Part shown: positions 1 through 8,572 of the stretch, piece after piece
Numbering within the stretch: the first letter of the stretch is position 1
Layout: the number at the start of each line of letters is the position of its first letter
The notes under the pieces: generated by a model
What the model was told of the DNA's origin: nothing
Seen by the model: the letters and a program-made list of their open reading frames with translations, nothing else
Databases searched by the model: none
Source: Oscillospiraceae bacterium
GTDB lineage: Bacteria > Bacillota > Clostridia > Oscillospirales > CAG-272
Assembly (NCBI GenBank): GCA_015063645.1
Contig: SVTS01000018.1
Location: 1 to 39,308, forward strand
Length of the DNA stretch: 39,308 nucleotides
Direction of reading: 5' to 3'
Position numbers and translations under genes: made by a program

Positions 1-243
1 AGGGGAAAGGACCATCTCAGACGGCGAAGTTCCTTTCCCCTCCCCCCACACCCCCTATCCCAATCTCCTTGCCTTCGCCGAAGTCAGCTATATCTATGAC
101 AAAAAAAGCGCCGGAGGATTTTGCATTGCAAAATCCTCCGGCGCAGAAATTTTATGAGTACAGTTAAAAATTCGTCGTAGCCAAGGAGATTGGGTGGGTG
201 AATTGCCGACCGTAGGGAGGCAAAAAGCTGCACAGCAGAGTTA
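1..243. repeat. Family F element, copy 1 (left end cut by window)
   Basis: A hairpin at 2-40 has arms GGGGAAAGGA / TCCTTTCCCC around the family-conserved loop CCATCTCAGACGGCGAAGT. A central perfect 18-bp hairpin at 108-144 and an inverted right arm (CCAAGGAGATTGGGTGGGTG near 181-200, ending GCTGCACAGCAG) complete it. It ends about 25 nt before the stop codon of the minus-strand gene at 267, as other F copies abut stop codons. Confidence 0.75.
108..144. terminator. Symmetrical terminator-like hairpin in F copy 1
   Basis: Perfect inverted repeat, 18-bp arms 108-125 and 127-144, preceded by seven A and followed by AGAAATTTT. It could end transcripts from either side; on the minus strand it follows the glycosyltransferase/CsaB gene and runs into a T tract. 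Confidence 0.6.
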
Positions 244-266
244 TGTCAGCCGCATTTCTGTAGTTC

Positions 267-2462
267 TCACCCATTCACAAACGCTGCCGCCGCGTCCAGA
301 TCCTCTTCCGCCAGAGCCCGCAGCGCGGCGCCGCGGAGACGCAGCTTCTCCGCGATCTCCCCTTCCCGGGAAAGAAGCTCCGACAGCTTCGCACGAAGCG
401 TCTCGCCGTCCGCGTCTGCGGCGGAGAGCACAAATTCCTCCATCCCCAGATATTCCATCATCGCGTCCAGCTTCGGATCGTAGCTCAGAGCCAGCGACGG
501 AACCCCCGCCGCCGCCGCGAAGATCACCGCGTGCAGCCGCATGCCGATCACCGCCCGCGCTCCGCGGATCAGTGCCTCCGTCTCCGCCGCATCCGTGCCG
601 TCCGCCGTGCGGACTTCCACGCCCGCTTCGCTCAGACGTTCCGCCGCACGGGCACAGATCCCGCTGTCATAGCGGGGCTGCATCGGCAGAAGCACCGCCT
701 GCATGCCGCAGCTGCGGCAGATCTCCGTCAGTGCCTGCACCGCCGCGTTCTCCGCGCCTGCCACATCCTGACCGTCCGCCGTCTCTCTCAGGGACAGAAT
801 CACATACTCGCCCGCGTGTTCGCGCGGCTTGTCCGATGCCATCCGGTATACCGGATCCGCCGTCACGCGGATTTTTTCCTCCGGAATGCCCATCGCGGTC
901 AGCTCCCGCGCCGAGGCGTTTTCTCTGACGCTGATGTAATCCGCCGCCTGCAGAGCTTTCACCGCACGTCTGCGGGAGGATTCCCGCCGGAGCGGTCCGA
1001 TGCCGTTGGCGAATACCATCACCGGCACGCCGGAGCGCTTCGCCGCGCGCATCACGGTGGTGTAATAGAACAGGGATTTGGCGCTGGTCACGTCCTGCAG
1101 CAGACTGCCGCCGCCGCTGATCAGCAATCTGGAATGGCGGATCGCCCGCCAGAGGGAGATCACGTGGAAGCGGTTCACCGGCGTCACACCGGGCGAGAGC
1201 TCCGCGCCCCGCCGCGACAGAGCGGCGATGCGGGTGATCCCCCGCTCCCGCAGTCCGCGGGAGATCTGCGACAGCAGCGCGTCGTCCCCCGCGTTGGAAA
1301 ATCCGTAATAGCCGGAGATCACCACGTCCGCGCGGCGGAAGCGGTGTTCTTCCATCGCCTGCCGGTACAGCGTCTCCGCATCGTCCGCCATGCGGGCAAC
1401 GGAATACAGCCGCGCCACCAGAGCGCGGTTGTACGCGCCCATCTCGGCTTTTTCGGCATCAGGCGCGGCAAGCAGGGTGATCACCGCCCGTGCCAGGGTA
1501 ACGGTATCCACCGGTTCTCTGGTGCGGCAGCAGAAATTGGTCTCCACCGCCTCCGCCTCCATCGCCGGATGGAAGATGCCCAGATGTCCCTGTGCGCCGG
1601 AGAGGATCACCGGCAGGCGGCACGCCATCGCCTCCATAGCGGCACGGGACACGCCGACGAAGATATCCGCCGCCGCCAGCACCCGGGAGATATCGCTTCT
1701 CGGACCGGTGATGAAGATGCGTTTGCCGCCCAGCTGTGCGTCTGTCTGCGCCGCCAGAGTGCGGATTTCCTCCAGAACGTCGCCGCCGCCCACGATCACC
1801 AGCCGTGCGTCGGGGCGTTCGGAGAGGATTTCCGGCATTGCCTCAATGAGGCGGAAGACATGCCATGCCGCCGCCCGGTCCAGCCGGGAGACAGCCATAA
1901 TGATCTCGCCGGAGGGGACGCCCAATTCCGCCCGCACGGCGGATTTCACATCCGGTGCGGGAGCGTCGTAGCTTGTGACATCGATGCCGTTCACGGTAAC
2001 GCCGATCTTTTCCGGCGGGGTATGATAATACTGCATCAGGTACTGCTTTACGTCATCGGAGACGGCGAGGGTACGCTCGCCCACGCGGGTGAGCATACGC
2101 AGATACCAGACGGGATTGAACGTCCCGTGGAAGGTAGTCACGAAGGGGATATCAAAATGCTTCGCCGCGCCTGCGGCGATGAATCCGGGGATACGCGCAT
2201 GGGCGTGGATGATATCGAATTTCTCCTCGCGGAGGAGCCTGAACAGGAGTCTGCGGGATTTTGCCATGGCATCGGGGCGTTTGGTATGCAGGGGCATGGG
2301 GATGTGTTTCGCTCCGGCGGCGACGAGGTCATTCACGAAGATGCCTCCCGCGGAGGCGATTGTCACCGTGTGTCCGCGTCCAAGCAGCTCCCGGACCAGC
2401 TCCAGGATGTGCGTCTCCGCGCCGCCGATGCCCAGCGACATTGTGACCATCAGTATGTTCAT
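267..2462 (-). CDS. Glycosyltransferase family 4 fused to CsaB-type polysaccharide pyruvyl transferase
   Basis: 731 residues with two enzyme domains. Residues 1-370 are a GT4 glycosyltransferase: GGAETH at 13-18, HAHAR at 86-90, and the nucleotide-sugar loop MEAMACRLPVI near 276-286. Residues about 378-700 are a polysaccharide pyruvyl transferase: SGYYGFSNAGDDALL at 383-397, SGGGSLLQD at 449-457, ANGIGP at 485-490. CsaB proteins add pyruvate ketals to secondary cell-wall polysaccharide, which SLH-domain proteins bind; the fused GT probably builds the same polymer. That role is inferred from family. The ATG has GAAAGGAC about 7 nt upstream. No signal peptide is seen, so it should act on the cytoplasmic side. 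The family A/E repeats at 2515-2875 lie upstream in the opposite orientation. Confidence 0.88.
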   Translation of the reverse strand: MNILMVTMSLGIGGAETHILELVRELLGRGHTVTIASAGGIFVNDLVAAGAKHIPMPLHTKRPDAMAKSRRLLFRLLREEKFDIIHAHARIPGFIAAGAAKHFDIPFVTTFHGTFNPVWYLRMLTRVGERTLAVSDDVKQYLMQYYHTPPEKIGVTVNGIDVTSYDAPAPDVKSAVRAELGVPSGEIIMAVSRLDRAAAWHVFRLIEAMPEILSERPDARLVIVGGGDVLEEIRTLAAQTDAQLGGKRIFITGPRSDISRVLAAADIFVGVSRAAMEAMACRLPVILSGAQGHLGIFHPAMEAEAVETNFCCRTREPVDTVTLARAVITLLAAPDAEKAEMGAYNRALVARLYSVARMADDAETLYRQAMEEHRFRRADVVISGYYGFSNAGDDALLSQISRGLRERGITRIAALSRRGAELSPGVTPVNRFHVISLWRAIRHSRLLISGGGSLLQDVTSAKSLFYYTTVMRAAKRSGVPVMVFANGIGPLRRESSRRRAVKALQAADYISVRENASARELTAMGIPEEKIRVTADPVYRMASDKPREHAGEYVILSLRETADGQDVAGAENAAVQALTEICRSCGMQAVLLPMQPRYDSGICARAAERLSEAGVEVRTADGTDAAETEALIRGARAVIGMRLHAVIFAAAAGVPSLALSYDPKLDAMMEYLGMEEFVLSAADADGETLRAKLSELLSREGEIAEKLRLRGAALRALAEEDLDAAAAFVNG

Positions 2463-2514
2463 GGGGGGTGTCCTTTCGGTGATGTAGTTGGAGGATGCGG
2501 GGGAACGGTGGATG

Positions 2515-2716
2515 CGGCGGGGCGCTGCCCCGGAGCCCCGGCAGGGGACGAGTCCCCTGCACCCCGTGGCAAATGTTGCCGGGGAGATTGTGCGGATTTT
2601 AGAGTATAGCGGCGCAAATTCTTGCGCCGCGGAATTGTCTTGCCAGACTTTGGGCGCGAATACTCGCGCCCGAAGCGCAGTCCGATTTCCGCTGATGCGG
2701 TAATTATCGCTGTCCC
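2515..2716 (+). repeat. Family A element, copy 1
   Basis: Stem 1 at 2609-2630: arms GCGGCGCAA / TTGCGCCGC, loop ATTC. Stem 2 at 2652-2671: arms GGGCGCGA / TCGCGCCC, loop ATAC. Conserved flanks include TTGCCAGACTTTGGG and GAAGCGCAGTCCGATTTCCG. It is antisense to the neighbouring genes and is followed directly by a family E unit. Confidence 0.8.
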
Positions 2717-2875
2717 GGTATAAATGTTTTCGCCCGCCTTTTTCAAAAGGCGGTGGGGTCGAGGGGCAAAGCCCCCGTTGCCGCCCGCAGGCGGCGAAAT
2801 ACCTATCGTTCAGGGGGTCCGGGGCGGAGCCCCGCAGGGGTAAGGGGGACGGAGTCCCCCTTGGCTAACGAACGG
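2717..2875 (+). repeat. Family E element, copy 1
   Basis: Begins with a hairpin at 2734-2753 (CCGCC...GGCGG around TTTTTCAAAA). Then follow GCCGCCCGCAGGCGGCGAAATACCTATCG and GC-rich hairpins of the form GGGGCGGAGCCCC and GGGGGACGGAGTCCCCC. It matches copies at 25797 and 38172, where the first stem changes to CGACC/GGTCG. Confidence 0.75.
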
Positions 2876-2987
2876 TTACCGCGGCCGTCCGCATCGGGGA
2901 TTCTGACGGAATTCCACCGTATTTCTTGCAAATCCGGTGTTTTTTTATGCAAAATTATTGCATTATTCTCCGGTTTATGCTATCATA
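2876..2987. other. Unique intergenic stretch between repeat and amidohydrolase 3' end
   Basis: AT-richer than its surroundings. No coding sequence is seen. It holds a promoter-like sequence facing the amidohydrolase 3' end (separate entry). No clear terminator for the amidohydrolase was recognised. Confidence 0.5.
2958..2986 (+). promoter_or_regulatory. Putative sigma-A promoter antisense to the amidohydrolase
   Basis: TTGCAT (2958-2963), 17-nt spacer, TATCAT (2981-2986) on the plus strand. Transcription would run into the 3' end of the minus-strand amidohydrolase gene. No plus-strand gene follows. It may be a relic. Confidence 0.35.
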
Positions 2988-3806
2988 TTAAGGAATATAC
3001 TTTGCAAATATCCGCTGTGCGTTTGCGCCGAGAATCATCTCTTTTTCCGCATCGGACAGCGTCAGCGAGCGGACAAAGCGGATTCCCTCTGCGGGATCGC
3101 CCCAGGGACAGTCGGAGGCGAACAGGATTCTCTCCGCGCCGTGGGCACGGATCAGCTCCGTGATTTTCTCCGCATCCGCATAGGCGAAGATGAAGGACAG
3201 ATCAAAATACACATTCCGTCCTGCCAGATGCTTTCTGACTTCGCTGAACTGCCGGTTTCCGCCGCCGTGGGCGAAAATGATCCGCGGCTCCGCGGGCTCC
3301 CTGCCCTCGTACACCTGATCCAGAAACCGCACCGCACGCTCGGGCGGGCAGTGGACGCATTCCGGGAATCCGTCATCCACGCCTGCATGGGTCACAATAT
3401 ACAGCCCGTGCCGGAGCGCTTCCCGTGCGATCCGGATATACCGCTCATCGTCGATGAATACGCCCTGATAATCCGGGTGGATCTTGATGCCGGGCAGTCC
3501 CATCGCCGCGATCTCCGCCACGTGGGCGGGAATATCTTCGTCATCCGGATGGATTCCACCGAAGGAGATCAGACCGTTCCGCTTGTTCAGCTCCGCCGCG
3601 AAAGCGTTCACCGATGCGAACTGTGACGGCTTCGTCACCACGGGAAGCACCACGGCGATATCCACGCCGGCGATTTGCATCGCCGCAGAAAGCCCGGCGG
3701 CAGTTCCGTCCGTGTGGGGGTTGACATCCGCCTTGGCGGCAAGCATGGGGATTGTTTTAGCGGCAAGCGCATCCGGAAATGCGTGGGTGTGTGTATCAAT
3801 AATCAT
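2988..3806 (-). CDS. Amidohydrolase 2 family (metal-dependent TIM-barrel hydrolase/decarboxylase)
   Basis: 272 residues, full length for the family. The N-terminal metal motif is MIIDTHTH with His6 and His8. Further family motifs in order are KIHPD, IVTHAG, IFAHGGG and the C-terminal FASDCPWGDP, whose Asp is the usual catalytic/metal residue. Family members hydrolyse or decarboxylate small acids and lactones; the substrate cannot be read from sequence. The protein appears cytoplasmic. The SD is weak (GCGAGGT), but a good promoter lies upstream at 3850-3878. It is probably monocistronic, since A and E repeats separate it from the glycosyltransferase/CsaB gene. Confidence 0.85.
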   Translation of the reverse strand: MIIDTHTHAFPDALAAKTIPMLAAKADVNPHTDGTAAGLSAAMQIAGVDIAVVLPVVTKPSQFASVNAFAAELNKRNGLISFGGIHPDDEDIPAHVAEIAAMGLPGIKIHPDYQGVFIDDERYIRIAREALRHGLYIVTHAGVDDGFPECVHCPPERAVRFLDQVYEGREPAEPRIIFAHGGGNRQFSEVRKHLAGRNVYFDLSFIFAYADAEKITELIRAHGAERILFASDCPWGDPAEGIRFVRSLTLSDAEKEMILGANAQRIFAKYIP

Positions 3807-3849
3807 GGGATTTGTTTGTTAACCTCGCGGAAGTGGAATAATATATATT

Positions 3850-3878
3850 ATTGTACCCTTGATGGGCGGGAAAATCAA
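3850..3878 (-). promoter_or_regulatory. Promoter of the amidohydrolase gene
   Basis: Read on the minus strand: TTGATT (3873-3878), 17-nt spacer, TACAAT (3850-3855). The ATG is at 3806, giving a leader of roughly 37 nt. Confidence 0.6.
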
Positions 3879-3954
3879 GAGATTTTCGGAATCTTGTGGG
3901 AAAGAGGGAACTTTGTGTACCTCCCCAGCCCCCTGCAGATTCAGATTTGTTCGT

Positions 3955-4036
3955 TCCCCAAGGGGGGACTCCGTCCCCCCTTGGAACCCCCCTGTTTTTT
4001 TAGATGGTGGTCGGGGGCACAGCCCCCGACACCCCC
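3955..4036 (-). repeat. Family E fragment, reverse orientation
   Basis: GC-rich hairpins AAGGGGGGACTCCGTCCCCCCTT and GGGGGCACAGCCCCC correspond to the 3' half of family E read in reverse. It sits next to the reverse-oriented family A copy, so the A-E order is kept. Confidence 0.5.
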
Positions 4037-4082
4037 GGCGAATCAAATGTAGTTAGCCGGAGACCCGCGTCCCCTGTCGGGA

Positions 4083-4303
4083 CAGCGAAAATTACCGCTT
4101 CAGCGGAAATCGGACTGCGCTTCTGCCGCGAGTATTCGCGGCAAAAGTCTGGCCAGACCAATCCTGCGGCGCAAGAACTTGCGCCGCCCCAATCAGCACA
4201 GTCTCCCCGGCTTCATTTGCCGCGGGGTGCAGGGGACTCGTCCCCTGCCAGGTGCAGGACAGCGTCCTGCCGGGGCTTCGGGGCAGAGCCCCGCCGTCCC
4301 CCA
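4083..4303 (-). repeat. Family A element, copy 2 (reverse)
   Basis: Reverse orientation. Stem 2 at 4124-4143 has arms TGCCGCGA / TCGCGGCA and loop GTAT as read on plus. Stem 1 at 4166-4187 has arms GCGGCGCAAG / CTTGCGCCGC. The stem-2 sequence differs from copy 1 yet remains fully paired. It sits between divergent genes. Confidence 0.8.
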
Positions 4304-4351
4304 TCCCCCAAAAAACCGTTTATTATTCATTCACATACAGGAGACCCCACC

Positions 4352-5989
4352 ATGCCGATTACCGATTTTCTGGAACATAATGCCCGGATGCACCCGGGCG
4401 AGGCTGCGCTGACGGAGATCACTCCGCAGAATCAGCCGGAACGCCATACGACGTGGCGCGAATTCAATTTGATCGAAACTGCCGAGGGTAAGGAGTACCG
4501 CCGGGAGATCACCTGGCGCCAGTTTGACGAAGATGCCAACCGTTTTGCCAACCTCCTCTTCACCCGCGGCGTCAAAAAGGGCGATAAGGTCGCCATTCTG
4601 CTGATGAACTGCATCGAGTGGCTGCCCATCTACTTCGGTATTCTGAAGACCGGCGCTCTCGCCGTTCCCATGAACTACCGCTACGCCGCCGAGGAGATCC
4701 GCTACTGCGCCGATCTCGCCGACTGCACCCGCCTCGTTTTCGGTCCCGAATTCACCGGGCGTATCACCGAGGTGAAGGATCAGCTGCACATCCGTGACTA
4801 CTTCTTCGTGGGCACCAACGCGGAAAAACCGGATTTCGCCGATAATTATGCCGATATGATCGGCTGCTGCTCTCCCGTACCCCCGCCGGTGGAGATCAGC
4901 GACGAGGACGAAGCCGCGATCTATTTCTCCTCCGGCACCACCGGCTTCCCGAAAGCCATCCTCCACAGCCACGCGGCTCTGGTTTCATCCTGCCGCACCG
5001 AGCAGAATCACCATTCCCAGTCCCGGGATGACGTGTTCCTCTGCATCCCGCCGCTGTATCACACCGGCGCGAAGATGCACTGGTTCGGATCGCTGCTCTC
5101 CTGCTCCCGTGCGGTTCTTCTCCGGGGCGTGAAGCCGGAGTGGATCCTCCAGTGCGCCGCCGAGGAGCGCGCCACCATCGTGTGGCTTCTGGTGCCGTGG
5201 GCACAGGACATTCTGGACTGTCTGGAGAGGGGCGAGATCTCCCTTGCGGATTACAATCTCTCCCGCTGGAGACTGATGCATATCGGCGCGCAGCCGGTTC
5301 CGCCCAGTCTGATCCGCCGCTGGAAGAGCGTATTCCCGACGCATGAATACGACACAAACTACGGTCTTTCCGAGTCCATCGGTCCCGGCTGCGTCCATCT
5401 GGGCGTGGAGAACATTGATCACGTAGGCGCCATCGGCAAGGCCGGCTATCTCTGGCAGACGATGATTGTGGACGAACACTTTGAACCCGTTCCCCGGGGC
5501 GAAGTGGGCGAGCTTGCCGTATACGGACCCGGCGTCATGAGATGCTATTACAAGAATCCCGAGGCAACCGCGGAAGTGAAGCGCGGCGACTGGCTCCTCA
5601 CGGGCGACATGGCGAGAGAGGACGAGGACGGATTCATCTATCTCGTGGACCGCAAGAAGGACGTTATCATCACCGGCGGTGAAAATCTCTACCCCGTCCA
5701 GATCGAAGATTTCCTCCGCGCTCACGAGAAGATCAAGGACGTTGCGGTGATCGGTCTGCCCGATGCCCGCCTCGGCGAAATTGCCGCCGCCATCATCGAA
5801 GCCAAGGAAGGCATGACCCTCACCGAGGCAGAAGTCGAAGATTTCTGTCAGGCACTCCCACGCTACAAGCGCCCCCGCAAGCTCATCTTCGCCTCCGTCC
5901 CGAGAAATCCCACCGGCAAAATCGAAAAGCCCAAGCTCCGCGAAATCTACTGCGGCGTAAGGCTGGTTGAGGCGGCGACTACGGATTGA
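4352..5989 (+). CDS. AMP-forming acyl-CoA synthetase (ANL superfamily)
   Basis: 545 residues. The AMP-binding A3 motif YFSSGTTGFPK is at 191-201, followed by NYGLSES (A5), LLTGDMA and DRKKDVIITGGENLYP (A7-A8), and a C-terminal PTGKIEKPKL carrying the catalytic lysine. It should activate a carboxylic acid to acyl-AMP and then acyl-CoA. Substrate is unknown; the following iorAB, paaK and ACT genes make an aryl or branched-chain acid plausible (inference). The reading frame is open upstream to 4004, but that part is repeat DNA. ATG 4352 was chosen because CAGGAG lies 8 nt upstream and the family-like N-terminus begins there. First gene of the plus-strand array. Confidence 0.9.
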   Translation: MPITDFLEHNARMHPGEAALTEITPQNQPERHTTWREFNLIETAEGKEYRREITWRQFDEDANRFANLLFTRGVKKGDKVAILLMNCIEWLPIYFGILKTGALAVPMNYRYAAEEIRYCADLADCTRLVFGPEFTGRITEVKDQLHIRDYFFVGTNAEKPDFADNYADMIGCCSPVPPPVEISDEDEAAIYFSSGTTGFPKAILHSHAALVSSCRTEQNHHSQSRDDVFLCIPPLYHTGAKMHWFGSLLSCSRAVLLRGVKPEWILQCAAEERATIVWLLVPWAQDILDCLERGEISLADYNLSRWRLMHIGAQPVPPSLIRRWKSVFPTHEYDTNYGLSESIGPGCVHLGVENIDHVGAIGKAGYLWQTMIVDEHFEPVPRGEVGELAVYGPGVMRCYYKNPEATAEVKRGDWLLTGDMAREDEDGFIYLVDRKKDVIITGGENLYPVQIEDFLRAHEKIKDVAVIGLPDARLGEIAAAIIEAKEGMTLTEAEVEDFCQALPRYKRPRKLIFASVPRNPTGKIEKPKLREIYCGVRLVEAATTD

Positions 5990-6000
5990 TATAGGGGAGA

Positions 6001-6192
6001 CGGCGGGGCGCTGCCCCGGACCCCGCCAAGGGCTGTGCCCTTGGATCCCATGGCAAATGAAGCCGTGGAGTTGGTGCAGATTCCGGCGGCGCAAATGCTT
6101 GCGCCGCAAAAATGGCTTGCCAGACTTTGGGTGCGAATACTCGCACCCGAAGCGCAGTCCGATTTCCGCTGAAGCGAGAATTACAGCTAACC
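6001..6192 (+). repeat. Family A element, copy 3
   Basis: Starts 11 nt after the synthetase stop codon. Stem 1 at 6086-6107: GCGGCGCAA / TTGCGCCGC, loop ATGC. Stem 2 at 6129-6148: GGGTGCGA / TCGCACCC, loop ATAC. The T-A pair replaces the C-G pair of copy 1 at the same position. Confidence 0.85.
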
Positions 6193-6193
6193 C

Positions 6194-6267
6194 GTAGGGG
6201 CGATTCACGAATCGCCCGTCGTACAGATGAAACCGAACGAAACGGGCGCATCGTGATGCGCCCCTAC
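6194..6267 (+). repeat. Family B inverted-repeat element, copy 1
   Basis: 74 bp bounded by GTAGGGGCG / CGCCCCTAC. Internal palindromes are GGCGATTCACGAATCGCC and GGGCGCATCGTGATGCGCCC. No coding capacity; small MITE- or REP-like unit. Confidence 0.8.
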
Positions 6268-6289
6268 GGGATACATCGCCACTATCCAT

Positions 6290-6598
6290 CGCCGTCCGCA
6301 GACGGCGTCTCCCCTCGATTGTTAGGACACTATCTGTATTCATAGCGAAACGGAACTGCAGTTGTGATCCAGATAGCGAACAATGAACCCACAGGCAAAT
6401 GAGCAGATTCAGCTATCCATCCGCCGCCCGCAGGCGGCGTTGGTTGAAATGCGTTTCAAGAGACTCTCCCGGATGAATCACGTCGATCAGCGGCATCCAA
6501 GGGCCAAGACCCTTGGTCGCCGTGGGGGGAGTCCGAGGGGGTAGCGCGGCGAGGCGCGCTTGCCCCTCGGCAGCTTAACGAATGCGTTTAGGCTGTCG
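6290..6598 (+). repeat. Family D leader-like element, copy 1
   Basis: Ends 54 nt before iorA. It opens with hairpin CGCCGTC / GACGGCG (loop CGCA), then CTATCTG / CAGATAG, CGCCGCC / GGCGGCG, CCAAGGG / CCCTTGG and AGCGCG / CGCGCT. Five copies in this window share the same order of hairpins, and the single-stranded motif GAATCACGTCGATCA is nearly invariant. Confidence 0.8.
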
Positions 6599-6652
6599 AA
6601 CACATAAGTTACACGAAAATTCCCCCATAAAACATACGAAAGGAACCCCCCC

Positions 6653-8383
6653 ATGAAATCTCTCCTCATCGGAAATGCCGCCCTTGCCCGCGGCTTCTGG
6701 GAAGGCGGCGTCGGCGTCGTCTCCTCCTACCCCGGTACCCCCTCCACCGAAATCACCGAATTCCTCTCCGAATACCGTGATATCTATACCGAATGGGCGC
6801 CAAATGAAAAGGTCGCCTGCGAAGTCGCCTTCGGCGCATCCCTCGGCGGAAAACGCGCCGTCTGCGCTATGAAGCACGTCGGTCTCAACGTGGCAGCCGA
6901 CCCGCTCTTCACGCTCTCCTATACCGGCGTGAATGCCGGTCTCGTCATCTGCGTCGCCGATGACCCCGCTATGCATTCCTCCCAGAATGAACAGGATTCC
7001 CGCCATTACGCCATCGCGGCGAAGCTCCCCATGCTGGAACCTGCCGATTCCGCCGAAGCACACGCTTTCGCAAAGGCATCCTTCGACCTCTCCGAAAAAT
7101 TCGATACTCCCGTCCTGATGCGCATGGTCACCCGTATTGCCCATTCCCAGAGCATCGTCGAAATGGGCGAGCGCGCGGACGTTCCCACAAAGGAATACAT
7201 CAAAAATCCCCCCAAATATATCATGATGCCCGGCTACGCCAAGCTGAAGCATCCCGTCGTGGAAGCGCGCACCGCCGCTCTGGCGGAGTACGCCGAATCC
7301 TGCCCCTTCAACCGTGTGGAGGACGGCGCGGATCACTCTCTCGGCATCATCACCTCCGGCACCTGCTACCAGTACGTCAAGGAAGTGTTCGGTGACTCGA
7401 TCCCCGTGCTCAAGCTGGGCATGGTGAATCCCCTCCCGCCGCAGATGATCCGCGATTTCGCCGCAGGCGTTGAGCGCCTTGTGGTTGTGGAAGAGCTGGA
7501 CGGCATCATCGAAACGTTCTGTCAGACACTCGGACTGAAGGTAGAGGGAAAGAATCTCTTCTCCCCCATCGGCGAGTATTCCCAGCGCACCGTTGCCGCC
7601 GCGTTCGGTCGCGAACTGCCCGCATTCGTTGCGCCGGCAGCTGATCTGCCCGGCAGACCGCCTATGATGTGTGCCGGATGCCCGCACCGCGGACTGTTCT
7701 ACACGCTGGCGAAGAAGAAGATCACCGTCATCGGCGACATCGGATGCTACACGCTGGGCGCACAGCAGCCGCTGAACGCAGTGGATTCCGTGCTCTGCAT
7801 GGGCGCCTCCGTCTCCGGCGTACACGGCTTCAACAAAGCCCGCGGCGCTGAAGCGGAGAAGAAGAGCGTAGCCGTCATCGGCGACTCTACCTTCATGCAC
7901 TCCGGTGTGACGGGACTGATTGACATTGCGTACAACCAGTCAAACTCCACCGTTATTATTCTGGACAACTCCATCACCGGCATGACCGGTCACCAGCAGA
8001 ACCCCACCACGGGTCTGGACATTCACGGCGATCCCGCCGGCAAGATTGATCTGGAAGCGCTCTGCCATGCAGTGGGCATCCGCCGCGTAGCGGTAGTGGA
8101 TCCCTACGATCTGGCGGCGTGCGAAAAGGTGATCACGGAAGAGCTGGCGGCGGAGGAGCCTTCCGTCATCATCAGCCGCCGTCCCTGCGTGCTGCTGAAG
8201 ACTGTCAGGAAGAATCCGCCCATGAAGATCGATCCCGAAAAGTGCCGCGGATGCAAGGCGTGTATGCAGCTCGGATGCCCCGCCATCAGCTTCCGCGAAA
8301 AGAAGGCTGTCATCGACGACACGCTCTGCGTCGGCTGCGGAGTCTGCGCCCAGAAGTGCGCGTTCGGCGCGATTCTGGAGTAA
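6653..8383 (+). CDS. iorA: Indolepyruvate:ferredoxin oxidoreductase, alpha subunit
   Basis: 576 residues, normal length. The N-terminal pyruvate-oxidoreductase domain has SSYPGTPSTEI. The thiamine-diphosphate domain includes MMCAGCPHRGLFY, GDIGCYTLG and GDSTFMHSGV with a downstream Asn. The last 53 residues carry two [4Fe-4S] motifs, CRGCKACMQLGCP and CVGCGVCAQKCAFG. With IorB it oxidatively decarboxylates aryl-pyruvates (from Trp, Phe, Tyr) to aryl-acetyl-CoA and reduces ferredoxin in anaerobes. GAAAGGA precedes the ATG by 8-9 nt. iorB follows after 189 nt containing a degenerate repeat. The family D repeat directly upstream would be part of the mRNA leader if transcribed from the synthetase. 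Confidence 0.95.
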   Translation: MKSLLIGNAALARGFWEGGVGVVSSYPGTPSTEITEFLSEYRDIYTEWAPNEKVACEVAFGASLGGKRAVCAMKHVGLNVAADPLFTLSYTGVNAGLVICVADDPAMHSSQNEQDSRHYAIAAKLPMLEPADSAEAHAFAKASFDLSEKFDTPVLMRMVTRIAHSQSIVEMGERADVPTKEYIKNPPKYIMMPGYAKLKHPVVEARTAALAEYAESCPFNRVEDGADHSLGIITSGTCYQYVKEVFGDSIPVLKLGMVNPLPPQMIRDFAAGVERLVVVEELDGIIETFCQTLGLKVEGKNLFSPIGEYSQRTVAAAFGRELPAFVAPAADLPGRPPMMCAGCPHRGLFYTLAKKKITVIGDIGCYTLGAQQPLNAVDSVLCMGASVSGVHGFNKARGAEAEKKSVAVIGDSTFMHSGVTGLIDIAYNQSNSTVIILDNSITGMTGHQQNPTTGLDIHGDPAGKIDLEALCHAVGIRRVAVVDPYDLAACEKVITEELAAEEPSVIISRRPCVLLKTVRKNPPMKIDPEKCRGCKACMQLGCPAISFREKKAVIDDTLCVGCGVCAQKCAFGAILE

Positions 8384-8398
8384 GAGGGACGGGGATGC

Positions 8399-8540
8399 GA
8401 TGTGGGGCTCTGCCCCACGCCCCGGCAGGAGCTGTGCTCCTGCACCTCATGGCAAATGCTGACATATAGTCTGTGCAGATTATCCGGGGGTTCAAGGGGG
8501 CAGAGCCCCCTGAGCGAACGAACGCCCCCACCTTCACCCC
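8399..8540 (+). repeat. Degenerate A/E fragment between iorA and iorB
   Basis: Contains the start of family A (GGGGCTCTGCCCC, CAGGAGCTGTGCTCCTG, CATGGCAAATG) but loses stems 1 and 2. It ends with the family E hairpin GGGGGCAGAGCCCCC and GAGCGAACGAACG. Confidence 0.6.
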
Positions 8541-8572
8541 AAAAACAAAAAACTTCCGAAAGGAATAACCGT

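Noticed and set aside
531-2609. Long open frames opposite real genes, e.g. plus-strand 531-2609 and minus-strand 9693-11102, 13858-15093, 36083-38047.
   Set aside because: They mirror well-supported genes in a GC-rich genome, lack domain motifs and start in poor SD contexts.
6290-6598. Could family D be a T-box, SAM, TPP, cobalamin or other familiar riboswitch?
   Set aside because: I could not find the T-box antiterminator motif or the core sequences of common riboswitches. A proper Rfam scan is needed; a match would change this view.
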